From the NCBI RefSeq assembly GCF_013093415.1, contig NZ_JABFBC010000002.1:62001-126000 (forward strand): 64,000 bases of DNA. Direction: 5' to 3'. The position numbers and the translations under genes are program-made. Positions within the stretch are counted from its first letter, which is position 1; every line of letters starts with the position of its first letter. Positions 28,086-35,478 of this stretch are shown here, in pieces. The notes below the pieces were generated by a model. It ran no database searches. It saw only the letters and a list, made by a program, of their open reading frames with translations, and was not told the origin of the DNA. Origin of the DNA: Halovulum dunhuangense. Its GTDB lineage: Bacteria > Pseudomonadota > Alphaproteobacteria > Rhodobacterales > Rhodobacteraceae.

Positions 28086-29250
28086 CGGCGGCCTCCGTCA
28101 GGGGGGACAGGCTGTCCAGGATCGTGGCGGTGTCGGCGCCCATCAGCGGAACGGGCGGCAAGCGGCGCTGCGCCCAGTCGGCGCGGAAGGGCAGGCCCGG
28201 CGCGCGCAGGGTCACGCCCAGTTCCGGCACCGGCAGTTCGGGCCAGGCCGGGCTGTCGGTCATCTGCGGATGGGCAAGCGCCTCTGCGAGCGTGAGGACA
28301 GGTGCTGCGGGCACATCGGCGCGGGCCAGCAACTCGTCCCACTCCGTGGCGCTGCGGGTGCGAAAGACCTGTTGCAGGGCATCGGCAATCTGGGCGTCCG
28401 ACAGTCCCGCCCCGACCGCAAGCTCGGGCCGGCCGAGTGCGGCGCACAGGCGGGTGGCCTGTGCGGGGCTGTTGGCGGTGACGACCAGCGCCCCTTCGGC
28501 GGTATCGAAACGCCCCGAGAAGGGCGTGTCGGCGAAGGCGCGGTTGCCCTCGAGCCCGCGCAGGGCGCCGGTCGTCTGGTGGTGCAGCGCGTAGGCGCCC
28601 ATCAGCGTCGTCATCGCCTCCAGCATCGAGACCTGCAGGCGCTGCGCCTTGCCGGGACGGCGCGCACGCTCGAGCAGGGCGGCCAGCAGCGCGGTGACCA
28701 GGGCCTGCCCGGCCACATAGTCCACGATCGGCAGGCCCACGCGCATCGGCCCGCTTTCCGGCGTGCCGGTCATGGCCATCAGGCCGCTGATGCCCTGGAG
28801 GATGTGGTCATAGGCAGGCCGCCCCGAAAGCGGTCCGTCCGGCCCGTAGCCCGACAGGCTGGCACAGATCACGTCCGGCCTGCACGCGCGCAGCGCCTCG
28901 AAGCCCATGCCCAGCCGCTCGGCCACGCCGGGGCGGAAATTCTCGACCACGATATCGGCGCGGGCGGCCAATTGCAGGGCGCGCGCGCGGTCGCCTGCTT
29001 CCTTCAGGTTCAGCACGATCGAGCGCTTGCCCGCGTTCTGACTGAGGAACGAGGCGCCGAGGCCCTTTTCTCGCATCTCCTGCGTGCCGCCATGACGGCG
29101 CACGAAATCGTCCCCGTCGGGGCGTTCCACCCGGATCACCTCTGCCCCCATCAGGGCCAGTTGCCCCGTGGCATAGGGGCCGGCCAGGACATGGGTCAGG
29201 TCCAGCACGGTGACCCCGCAAAGCGGCCCCGTTGGGGTCGGGTCGGTCAT
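28072..29250 (-). CDS. Family III (CaiB/BaiF) CoA-transferase
   Basis: A 392-aa CoA-transferase. The N-terminal phrase GVTVLDLTHVLAGPYATGQLALMGAEVIRVE is the standard CaiB/BaiF start. The catalytic aspartate that forms the acyl-anhydride is D177 in RVGLPIVDYVAGQA. Members move CoA between carboxylic acids such as oxalate, succinate, itaconate, mesaconate and citramalate. It is coupled by ATGA to the hydratase alpha gene and overlaps the beta gene, so it is translated together with both subunits and probably acts on the hydratase product or substrate. Confidence 0.9.
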   Translation of the reverse strand: MTDPTPTGPLCGVTVLDLTHVLAGPYATGQLALMGAEVIRVERPDGDDFVRRHGGTQEMREKGLGASFLSQNAGKRSIVLNLKEAGDRARALQLAARADIVVENFRPGVAERLGMGFEALRACRPDVICASLSGYGPDGPLSGRPAYDHILQGISGLMAMTGTPESGPMRVGLPIVDYVAGQALVTALLAALLERARRPGKAQRLQVSMLEAMTTLMGAYALHHQTTGALRGLEGNRAFADTPFSGRFDTAEGALVVTANSPAQATRLCAALGRPELAVGAGLSDAQIADALQQVFRTRSATEWDELLARADVPAAPVLTLAEALAHPQMTDSPAWPELPVPELGVTLRAPGLPFRADWAQRRLPPVPLMGADTATILDSLSPLTEAADETA

Positions 29251-30230
29251 TCCGCCGCCTGCGCGAAGGGGTCCCATTCGACCGTCTCGCGCCGCTGGTA
29301 GGGGGTGAACCAGTCCGGGTCGGTGCGGTACTCGACCCGCCCGTCCGGCCAGAGCCGCGCCACCGCGCGCCGCGAGGACAGGCAGAAGGCGTGCACGCTC
29401 ATCTGCATGCCGCCGGTGTGGCAGTAGCCCACCTCGATGTTGCAGTCGATCACCATGTTCTTGCCGACAAAGCCCATGGCCCCCATGCCGATGGAATTGC
29501 CAAGCTCCTTGAACTCGTCCTCGAGTGCCGCGATGCGCGGGTCGGAATTGCGGCTGCCCACGGTGCGCAGCACCGAGGCGCGCTTGCCCAGCACCATGCA
29601 GGTATCCTTGGACCCGCCGAGCCCGATGCCGATGATCGCCGGCTGGCAGGCCAGCCCGCGCTTGCCAAAGGCCACGAGGCAATCGAGGTAGAAACGCTTG
29701 ATCCCCTCGATCCCGTCTGAGGGGAACAGCATCCGGTAATCGGTGCCGAACAGCCCGCCCTTGTGCACGGTGATCAGGTCGATCCAGTCGCCTTCCGGCT
29801 CGAAGCCGTATTCGATCTCGGGCGCGCCTATACCGACGTTGTTGTTGTGATCGGTCCGCCAGAGCGGGTGCACCCGGTTGGGGCGCAGGGGCACGTCATA
29901 GGTCGCCTTGGCGGTGGCCCGGCGCAGCGCGGCTTCCAGCGCGACCGGCCCGCCCTCGATCCGGGCGTCGTTGCCCATCTTGACGAACCAGCGCGGCACG
30001 CCGGTATCGCCGCACATCGCGCGGCGATCTTCCTTCGCGGCCTCGTAATTCTCCAGCATCGCCTGCAGCACGAAAGACGAAAGATCCCCGTCCTCGGTAC
30101 TGGCGGCGGCCTTCAGCCCCTGAAGGTAGTCCTCGGGGATCTCGATCGCGGCCTTTTCCATCAGCCGCCCGGCGGTGCTCTGGATCAGATCGATCGGGAT
30201 CATGCCCTGCCCTTTCGTGTCCGTGCTCAT
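29247..30230 (-). CDS. Class I fumarase/tartrate dehydratase-type hydratase, alpha subunit
   Basis: A 327-aa protein corresponding to the iron-sulfur domain of class I fumarases and TtdA. Candidate [4Fe-4S] ligands are C73 (AMCGDTGVPRWFV), C195 (GLACQPAIIGIGLGG) and C270 (EVGYCHTGG). The segment PLWRTDHNNNVGIGAPEIEY is also characteristic. With the beta subunit it should add or remove water on a C4-type dicarboxylate, oxygen-sensitively. It is coupled by ATGA to the flavoprotein gene upstream and the CoA-transferase gene downstream. Confidence 0.9.
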   Translation of the reverse strand: MSTDTKGQGMIPIDLIQSTAGRLMEKAAIEIPEDYLQGLKAAASTEDGDLSSFVLQAMLENYEAAKEDRRAMCGDTGVPRWFVKMGNDARIEGGPVALEAALRRATAKATYDVPLRPNRVHPLWRTDHNNNVGIGAPEIEYGFEPEGDWIDLITVHKGGLFGTDYRMLFPSDGIEGIKRFYLDCLVAFGKRGLACQPAIIGIGLGGSKDTCMVLGKRASVLRTVGSRNSDPRIAALEDEFKELGNSIGMGAMGFVGKNMVIDCNIEVGYCHTGGMQMSVHAFCLSSRRAVARLWPDGRVEYRTDPDWFTPYQRRETVEWDPFAQAAE

Positions 30231-31984
30231 TGTGCGGCGACCAGCGTTTCCGGGGCGTCCTCGGGCAGGATCGTCTCGCCCGGGCGCACGATGGTGAACT
30301 GCACCTGCTCGCGGCTGACATCGACCCGCTCTCCGGCCTTGCGCGCCACGGTGAAGTAGGAGGCGTCCAGATCGCCCGGTTCGGGGAAATCCTCGCGGAA
30401 ATGGGCGCCGCGCGAGTTCTCGCGCGCAAGCCCGGCCAGGGCGATCACCTCGGAGATGTCACACAGCGAGCGCAGGTTCAGCCAGTCGTGCCAGGTCAGG
30501 TTGAAGGCCAGGTCGTCGCCCGCGACGCCCGTCTCCATCAGCGCATCCGACACCTGCGCGATGCCGTCGAGCCCCCGCTCCATTCCGCGCCCCGTCCGCA
30601 TCACGCCGACATCGTCCCACATCACCTCCTGCAGGCGGTTGCGCAGCGGCTGCACCAGGTCCGGCTTGCGGGTCAGCGGGTGCAGGGCGCGGGCGATCTC
30701 GGCGTCCAGCACCGCCTCGTCCGGGTCGCGCAGGGCGCCCATGCGGCGGATGTCGGCGCCCATCACGTCGCCCGCGATCCCGCCATAGACGGTGGAATTG
30801 GCGACACCGTTGCCGCCCAGCCGGTTCGAGCCATGCGCGCCGCCGGCATCCTCTCCGGCGACGTATAGCCCCTCCATCGCGGTGCGGGTGTCCACGTCCA
30901 CCACCACGCCGCCCATGAAGTAATGCGCGGTCGGCACCACCTCGACCTTGCCCCCGGCCAGGTCGAAGCCGCAATCGGCGCAGCGCTTGACCATGCCCTT
31001 GAACTTCTCGGCCACCATCTCGGGCCCGAGATGCGCCATCGAGATGAACACGCCGCCGTTGGGCGAGACGTTGGACTTGCGCATCTCGGCATAGATGCCG
31101 CGGCTGACCACGTCGCGGGTGGCGCGCTCGCCCTTGGCGTCATAGTCGAACATGAAGCGGTTGCCCGCCCCGTTCAGAAGCTGCCCGCCCGCGCCGCGCA
31201 GCCCCTCTTCCAGCACGGTGCCGGTCATCCGCGTGTGATCCCCGGCCAGCAGCCCCGTGGGGTGGAACTGCACCATTTCCATGTCGCGCAGGGGCAGCCC
31301 CACGCGCAGCGCCATGGCCAGCCCGTCCATCGTCTTGTCGCCCGATGGGGTGTGGTACTTGTACATGGTCGGCCCGCCGCCGGTGGCCATCAGCACCGTC
31401 TTTGCCCGCACGAAGCGGAAGCGCCCTGTCCGCATGTCGATCATCAGCACGCCCGCCAGCGCGCTGCCATCCTTCGTCGGCACAAGCCCGATCGCGCGGT
31501 GTTCCTGCAACTTCTCGACGGGGCGCGCGAGCACCTGCTCCATCAGGCGGCTGATGATCTCGATCCCTGTCAGGTCGCCCTTGTGCACGGTGCGGTCGGC
31601 GGTCTGCCCGGCAAAGGCCTTCTGGTGGATGGTCCCGTCGGGATTGCGGTCGAAGAAGCAGCCGATCTCGTTCTCGAGCTCGTGGATGCGCACCACCGCC
31701 TGCTCGCACAGACGCCACGCCATGTCCTGGTTGGGCAGCCACTTGCCACCGCGGATCGTGTCCATGAAATGCCGCTCGACCGTGTCGCCATTGCCGAGCG
31801 CAACGTTGTAGCCGCCCTGCACCATGCGGGTGCAGCCGCATTTGCCGATCAGCCCCTTCACGGCGATGGTGATGCGGGTGCCCTCGGGCGCGGATTGCTG
31901 GGCGTGCAACGCCGCGAACAGCCCGGCGCCCCCGGTGCCCAGGATCAGGATGTCGGTGTCGTGCCGGTCGATCTGCGGTTTCAT
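30227..31984 (-). CDS. Succinate dehydrogenase/fumarate reductase-like flavoprotein subunit
   Basis: A 585-aa flavoprotein of the SdhA/FrdA/NadB family. The dinucleotide fold is DILILGTGGAGLFAALHAQQ. Catalytic residues expected from E. coli SdhA are kept: H241 (QFHPTG), R295 (DVVSRGIYAEM), H354 (TAHYFMGG) and R388 (GSNRLGGNG). The position of the histidine that binds FAD covalently in SdhA is C51 here (GCTRMVQGGYN), so FAD is probably not attached in the usual way. It forms a complex with the FeS and two anchor subunits encoded just upstream. It oxidises or reduces succinate or a substituted relative; it is unlikely to be the housekeeping SdhA given this context. Confidence 0.88.
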   Translation of the reverse strand: MKPQIDRHDTDILILGTGGAGLFAALHAQQSAPEGTRITIAVKGLIGKCGCTRMVQGGYNVALGNGDTVERHFMDTIRGGKWLPNQDMAWRLCEQAVVRIHELENEIGCFFDRNPDGTIHQKAFAGQTADRTVHKGDLTGIEIISRLMEQVLARPVEKLQEHRAIGLVPTKDGSALAGVLMIDMRTGRFRFVRAKTVLMATGGGPTMYKYHTPSGDKTMDGLAMALRVGLPLRDMEMVQFHPTGLLAGDHTRMTGTVLEEGLRGAGGQLLNGAGNRFMFDYDAKGERATRDVVSRGIYAEMRKSNVSPNGGVFISMAHLGPEMVAEKFKGMVKRCADCGFDLAGGKVEVVPTAHYFMGGVVVDVDTRTAMEGLYVAGEDAGGAHGSNRLGGNGVANSTVYGGIAGDVMGADIRRMGALRDPDEAVLDAEIARALHPLTRKPDLVQPLRNRLQEVMWDDVGVMRTGRGMERGLDGIAQVSDALMETGVAGDDLAFNLTWHDWLNLRSLCDISEVIALAGLARENSRGAHFREDFPEPGDLDASYFTVARKAGERVDVSREQVQFTIVRPGETILPEDAPETLVAAQ

Positions 31985-32325
31985 CACACAGCCCTCAGGA
32001 AGAATGCGCCGGACAGGAAGAAGGCCATCGCGACGGCGCCGGCGGCCAGCGTCTTGTGGCGGTCGGACCAGGGCAGCCATTCCAGCGCCAGAAGCCGCAG
32101 CCCGCCGAAGAAATGCACCGCCAGCAGGAAGACCAGCCCGAATTCGGCCAGCTTGACGAAGGGCAGCTCGGTGAATTCGAGCATCCGGTCCAGCTGGTCC
32201 GGTGCGGTCAGGGCCTTGGACAGGACCCAGAAATGGAGCGGCAGGAACAGCGCCAGCGCCAGCCCCGACAGCCGGTGCAGGATGAAGGCCAGCCAAAGCG
32301 GATGGGCGCGCGGCGGGCGTCTCAT
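31984..32325 (-). CDS. SDH-like cytochrome b membrane anchor subunit (SdhC-type)
   Basis: A 113-aa membrane protein with three helices. The first starts after FILHRLSGLALALFLPLHFW, recalling the HR-x-SG motif of SdhC near the quinone site. The second contains VHFFGGLRLLALEW, resembling the SdhC H-xx-x-G-R-H-x-xW segment with likely heme ligand histidines. The ATG at 32325 overlaps the stop of the other anchor gene (ATGA), and its own stop overlaps the flavoprotein start (TGATG). Confidence 0.8.
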   Translation of the reverse strand: MRRPPRAHPLWLAFILHRLSGLALALFLPLHFWVLSKALTAPDQLDRMLEFTELPFVKLAEFGLVFLLAVHFFGGLRLLALEWLPWSDRHKTLAAGAVAMAFFLSGAFFLRAV

Positions 32326-32654
32326 GCCAGCGTCACGGCCCAGACGGCCCGTGCCCCCATGACAAGCAGCAGGATCCCGATGCCCGTGCTGAGCAAGCTC
32401 AGGGCGCGGCCCCGCAGGCCCGCCCATTCGTGCAGGATCACCCGCAGCCCGATCGCGGCATGGATCGCGACGGCCACGACGAAGGTTCCGTAGAAGGCGA
32501 ACCAGACCAGGGATCCCTGGGTGCGGCCAAGGATCTCGTCGGCCGAAAGCCCGCCCTGGATCGCGTAGATCATCACCGCGATATGGCCCAGCACCAGGGG
32601 CGCCATGATCAGCGCGGTGATGCGCTGCGCCATGTAGAGCCGCAGATCAAGCAT
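32322..32654 (-). CDS. SDH-like membrane anchor subunit (SdhD/FrdC-type)
   Basis: A 110-aa protein with three hydrophobic helices (about residues 14-33, 50-72 and 84-104). Histidines in VLGHIAVMIYA and AIHAAIGLRVILHEWAG are plausible heme or quinone-site ligands. Small anchors diverge quickly, so subunit type is judged from topology and position between the FeS gene and the other anchor. It overlaps the FeS-subunit gene by eight bases. Confidence 0.78.
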   Translation of the reverse strand: MLDLRLYMAQRITALIMAPLVLGHIAVMIYAIQGGLSADEILGRTQGSLVWFAFYGTFVVAVAIHAAIGLRVILHEWAGLRGRALSLLSTGIGILLLVMGARAVWAVTLA

Positions 32655-33387
32655 TGCGCCGCCTCCGGAAAAAGCGCCTCGACGTTTCCCGCTTCAGCCC
32701 GGCGATGGCCGCCAGCGGGTTCAGCTCGTTCGGGCAGTATTGCGCGCAGCTGCCCATGGAATGGCAGTTGTGGCAGCCGCCCGTGCCCGATACCGCATCC
32801 AGGATCGCCTCGCGCCCGGCGTCGCGGCTGTCGTTCAGAAGCGTCCAGGCGCGCTGAAGCGCGGCCGGGCCCAGGTAGTCGGGATTGCCCGCGACGGTAT
32901 CGCAGGCGGCATAGCAGACCGCGCAGTTGATGCACTCGATCCCGGCGCTGGCCGCGGCGCGGTCCGGGCTGTCCGGGTCCACCGGATCGAACGCGTCCGC
33001 CCGCCCGCGCGAGGGGTGATGCACCGCCTCGGCCTGCACCCACTTGTCGAAGAAGGGGTCCATGTCGGTCGCCAGATCCTTGATGACCGGCAGGTTGCGC
33101 AGCGGCTCGATCCGCAGGCTGTTGCCCTCGACCACCTTGGAGACATGGGTGCGGCAGGTCCAGCGCGGCACGCCGTTGACCATCATCGCGCAGCTGCCGC
33201 ACATGCCGACCCGGCAGGCGAAGCGGTAGGTCAGGGTGGGGTCGGCGTATTGCTGGATCCAGCTGACCACGTCGAGCACCGTCTGGCTGTCCTGCGCCGG
33301 CACCTCGAAGCTTTGCGTAGCCCCCCCCGAGGTGGAGCCGCGCCAGACCGTCACCTCCAGCGGTTGCCTGCCTGCCGAACCGGTCAT
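32647..33387 (-). CDS. SDH/fumarate reductase-like iron-sulfur subunit
   Basis: A 246-aa FeS protein. The plant-type [2Fe-2S] ligands are C58, C63, C66 and C78 (ACRVGMCGSC, RWTC). The [4Fe-4S] and [3Fe-4S] clusters use C152, C155, C158, C162 and C208, C214, C218, with the same spacing as E. coli SdhB; the usual proline after the fourth cysteine is Asp (AACDT). An extra cysteine, C205, precedes the last set. It transfers electrons from the flavoprotein to the membrane anchors. First gene of the eight-gene operon; AAGGAG lies 9 bases before the ATG. The frame extends upstream, but those codons are not protein-like. Confidence 0.9.
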   Translation of the reverse strand: MTGSAGRQPLEVTVWRGSTSGGATQSFEVPAQDSQTVLDVVSWIQQYADPTLTYRFACRVGMCGSCAMMVNGVPRWTCRTHVSKVVEGNSLRIEPLRNLPVIKDLATDMDPFFDKWVQAEAVHHPSRGRADAFDPVDPDSPDRAAASAGIECINCAVCYAACDTVAGNPDYLGPAALQRAWTLLNDSRDAGREAILDAVSGTGGCHNCHSMGSCAQYCPNELNPLAAIAGLKRETSRRFFRRRRNA

Positions 33388-33399
33388 GCCGTTCTCTCC

Positions 33400-33483
33400 T
33401 TCGATCCGTCTCGGACCGTTATAAGTCTTAGAAGATATATCAGAAAGGAATAAATCATGACGATTACAGTAAGATAATCTTAC
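33400..33483 (-). promoter_or_regulatory. Promoter/operator of the SDH-like operon
   Basis: An AT-rich island upstream of the FeS-subunit gene. Positions 33446-33473 match the LysR operator at 24619-24646 in 21 of 28 bases, in the same orientation relative to the operon. Next to it GTAAGA (33469-33474) and TCTTAC (33478-33483) form a perfect 6-base inverted repeat around TAA. A minus-strand TATATC-like -10 candidate lies near 33435-33440. Activation by the LysR protein at 24669 is inferred. Confidence 0.68.
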
Positions 33484-34207
33484 AACTACCGCTCTGCGCC
33501 GGTCGGCTCCACATGCCAGCGAACCCGGGGCCCCGCGCGCGGAATGGCGCGGGCGGCAGGCGCGGCATCGGGGGCGACTTCGGCAGATCGGCGGCCGGCC
33601 CGCAAGACGCGCGCGGACATGGCGCATGTTTCCGGACCGGGCGGGACCATGGGCCAGCCGCTAAAGCGCGCAAGGAACGGCGCTGTCAGCGGGGCCTGGC
33701 GCGTATCCGGGACAGGGCGCGTCGGGTGCCGGCAGGGCAGGGCCGCTGGCGGATCGGCGGGCCGGCCCGGCCTTCCACAGGGCCGCGTGGGATGCGGCGA
33801 TGCTCGGGGGCATGCGATCGGGCAATGGCCGGGGCGGCCCATGCACCACGGCGCGCCCGCCGCGCGAAAAGCGGCGAAGGATGCGCGGGGAGCAGACGGG
33901 CAACGCCCGCGCATGAAGGCCGCCTCGGCAACAGGCCAGGGCGATTGCGACATCGGCTCTGCCGGCCGGTCACGACACGCCAGCAAGCGCGGGCGAATGA
34001 CGGCAAGCCCGCAAGATCAGGGCGGCTACGGCAACGGCGCCGCTGCACCGCGACCCGCGCGCGCGGGCGCGCAACCGGCCGACCCGCACGCGTGGGGCGC
34101 GCGACCGGCCCCCGCGCCCCGCGTCGCGCATCGGCCATGTCCGGTGGCATACGGATCACCGGTTCGCGTTCGCTCTGCCCGGCGGGGCGCCGCGGGCGCG
34201 GGACAGG
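33484..34207. other. GC-rich 0.7-kb stretch without a credible gene
   Basis: Open frames exist on both strands, but their translations are Arg/Ala/Pro/Gly-rich, without domains, hydrophobic cores or plausible ribosome sites, and they overlap one another. Short dyads are visible, for example CCGGTG (34141-34146) with CACCGG (34157-34162), and a repeated GCGAC/GCAAC-CGGCC segment near 34075-34115. It separates the catabolic island from the glycogen operon's last gene and may be a decayed gene, an untranslated RNA or spacer. No choice among these can be made by eye. Confidence 0.5.
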
Positions 34208-35476
34208 TCAGGGCAGCGCAAGCCGCCCGGGCCTGTCGCCCCGCGCCGCAAGCCCGGCAAGCAGACCGTGCCATGCCTTGAGGTATTGCGCATGGCTCAG
34301 CGGCGGGGTGATCGCCTGGCGATGCTCGATCAGCGCCGTGACATCGCCCGCCAGCCGCGTCATCAGGTCGGCAAGGCCCACGGCATCGCCGGGGGGGAAG
34401 TGGCGACCGAAGGCCTGCGTCTTCTCCAGCATCCCGCCTATGCCCGAGGCGATGACGGGCGTGCGCGCGGCGCGCGCTTCCTCGATCACCACGGGGGCGT
34501 TTTCCCACCAGGTGGAGGGGACCACCACCCAGCCATAGCCGCGCATCAGCGACACCGCTTCGCCGGGGGCATAGCGGCCCTGGAAGCGCAGGTTCGGCGG
34601 CACGTCAAGGCCCGGCCAAAGTTCCTCGAACCGGCCGCGGGTCACGCCATGGACGGCGATGCTGACCTGCCGGCCCTGCTGCCGCTTGCCCGCAAGGCGG
34701 CTGGCGGCCCGCACCAGCACGTCGAGCCCCTTCGTCGGCGTGGCGGAGCCGAAGAAGGCAAAGGTGCGGGCGCGTTCGGCCAGCGTCTCGAGCGTGTCCT
34801 CCGGTCCGGCGTCGGGCATGTCGAGCCCGTTTTCCAGCACCGAGATCCGGCCGGGCGCGATGCCCCACTCCTCCATCCGCTGGCGCAGGAACAGGCTGGG
34901 AGAGATCAGCAGGTCGAACTGGTCGAGCATCCGAAGAAGCCGCGCGCGCCTGAGCACGAAATCGACCGGCGCGCGCCCGGCCAGGCAGGTGGCGCAGGCC
35001 ACCGGGCCCGACCGGCTGCACAGGTCCTGGCCACCCGCCGTGACCATCTGGCCGTGATTGGCGCAGATTGCCGCGTATTCATGCAGGGTGCAGACCAGCC
35101 GCGCATCGGGCCGCGCCGCGCGCAGGCGGCGGATGGTGCCTGCGCCGATGTTCCAGAAATGGTGGAAATGATAGACCTCCGCCTCGAGCCCCACGAGCAG
35201 ATCGACAAGCCAGTCCTCGTCCTCCGCCCGCGCCTGGTCCATGGTGAAGGGGTCCATCGGCGGCAGGCGCAGGCAGAAATCCTGCACCCCGAGTTGCTGG
35301 AGCCGCGCGGCCGGCCCGAAGATCCTGCGGGCCGCCGCCTCGTCCGAGCAGATGCCCAGAAAGGTCGCCTCCTCTCCGGCCGCTTGCAGGGCGCGGAACT
35401 GGCCATGGGCGGCCAGCTCGCCCCCGCCAAGACTGGTCTGGGGATGGGCATGGGCGATGATGGCGATGCGCGTCAT
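34208..35476 (-). CDS. Glycosyltransferase, GT4-like family
   Basis: A 422-aa GT-B-fold glycosyltransferase. The N-terminal domain begins MTRIAIIAHAHPQTSLGGGELAAHGQFRAL and includes ARLVCTLHEYAAICANHGQMV with a cysteine cluster (LCSRSGPVACATC). The C-terminal donor-binding domain has AFFGSATPTKGLDVLV and the E-x7-E-like segment ENAPVVIEEARAARTPVIAS. It probably uses an NDP-sugar. It is two bases downstream of the unknown 523-aa gene and is the last gene of the glycogen-operon direction, but a role in glycogen is not demonstrated. Confidence 0.87.
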   Translation of the reverse strand: MTRIAIIAHAHPQTSLGGGELAAHGQFRALQAAGEEATFLGICSDEAAARRIFGPAARLQQLGVQDFCLRLPPMDPFTMDQARAEDEDWLVDLLVGLEAEVYHFHHFWNIGAGTIRRLRAARPDARLVCTLHEYAAICANHGQMVTAGGQDLCSRSGPVACATCLAGRAPVDFVLRRARLLRMLDQFDLLISPSLFLRQRMEEWGIAPGRISVLENGLDMPDAGPEDTLETLAERARTFAFFGSATPTKGLDVLVRAASRLAGKRQQGRQVSIAVHGVTRGRFEELWPGLDVPPNLRFQGRYAPGEAVSLMRGYGWVVVPSTWWENAPVVIEEARAARTPVIASGIGGMLEKTQAFGRHFPPGDAVGLADLMTRLAGDVTALIEHRQAITPPLSHAQYLKAWHGLLAGLAARGDRPGRLALP

Positions 35477-35478
35477 GG

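Noticed and set aside
33513-34538. Open frames of 166-341 codons on both strands in the 33.5-34.2 kb gap
   Set aside because: Arg/Ala/Pro/Gly-biased, mutually overlapping, without ribosome sites or conserved-looking motifs; the longest plus frame also runs into the glycosyltransferase gene on the other strand.
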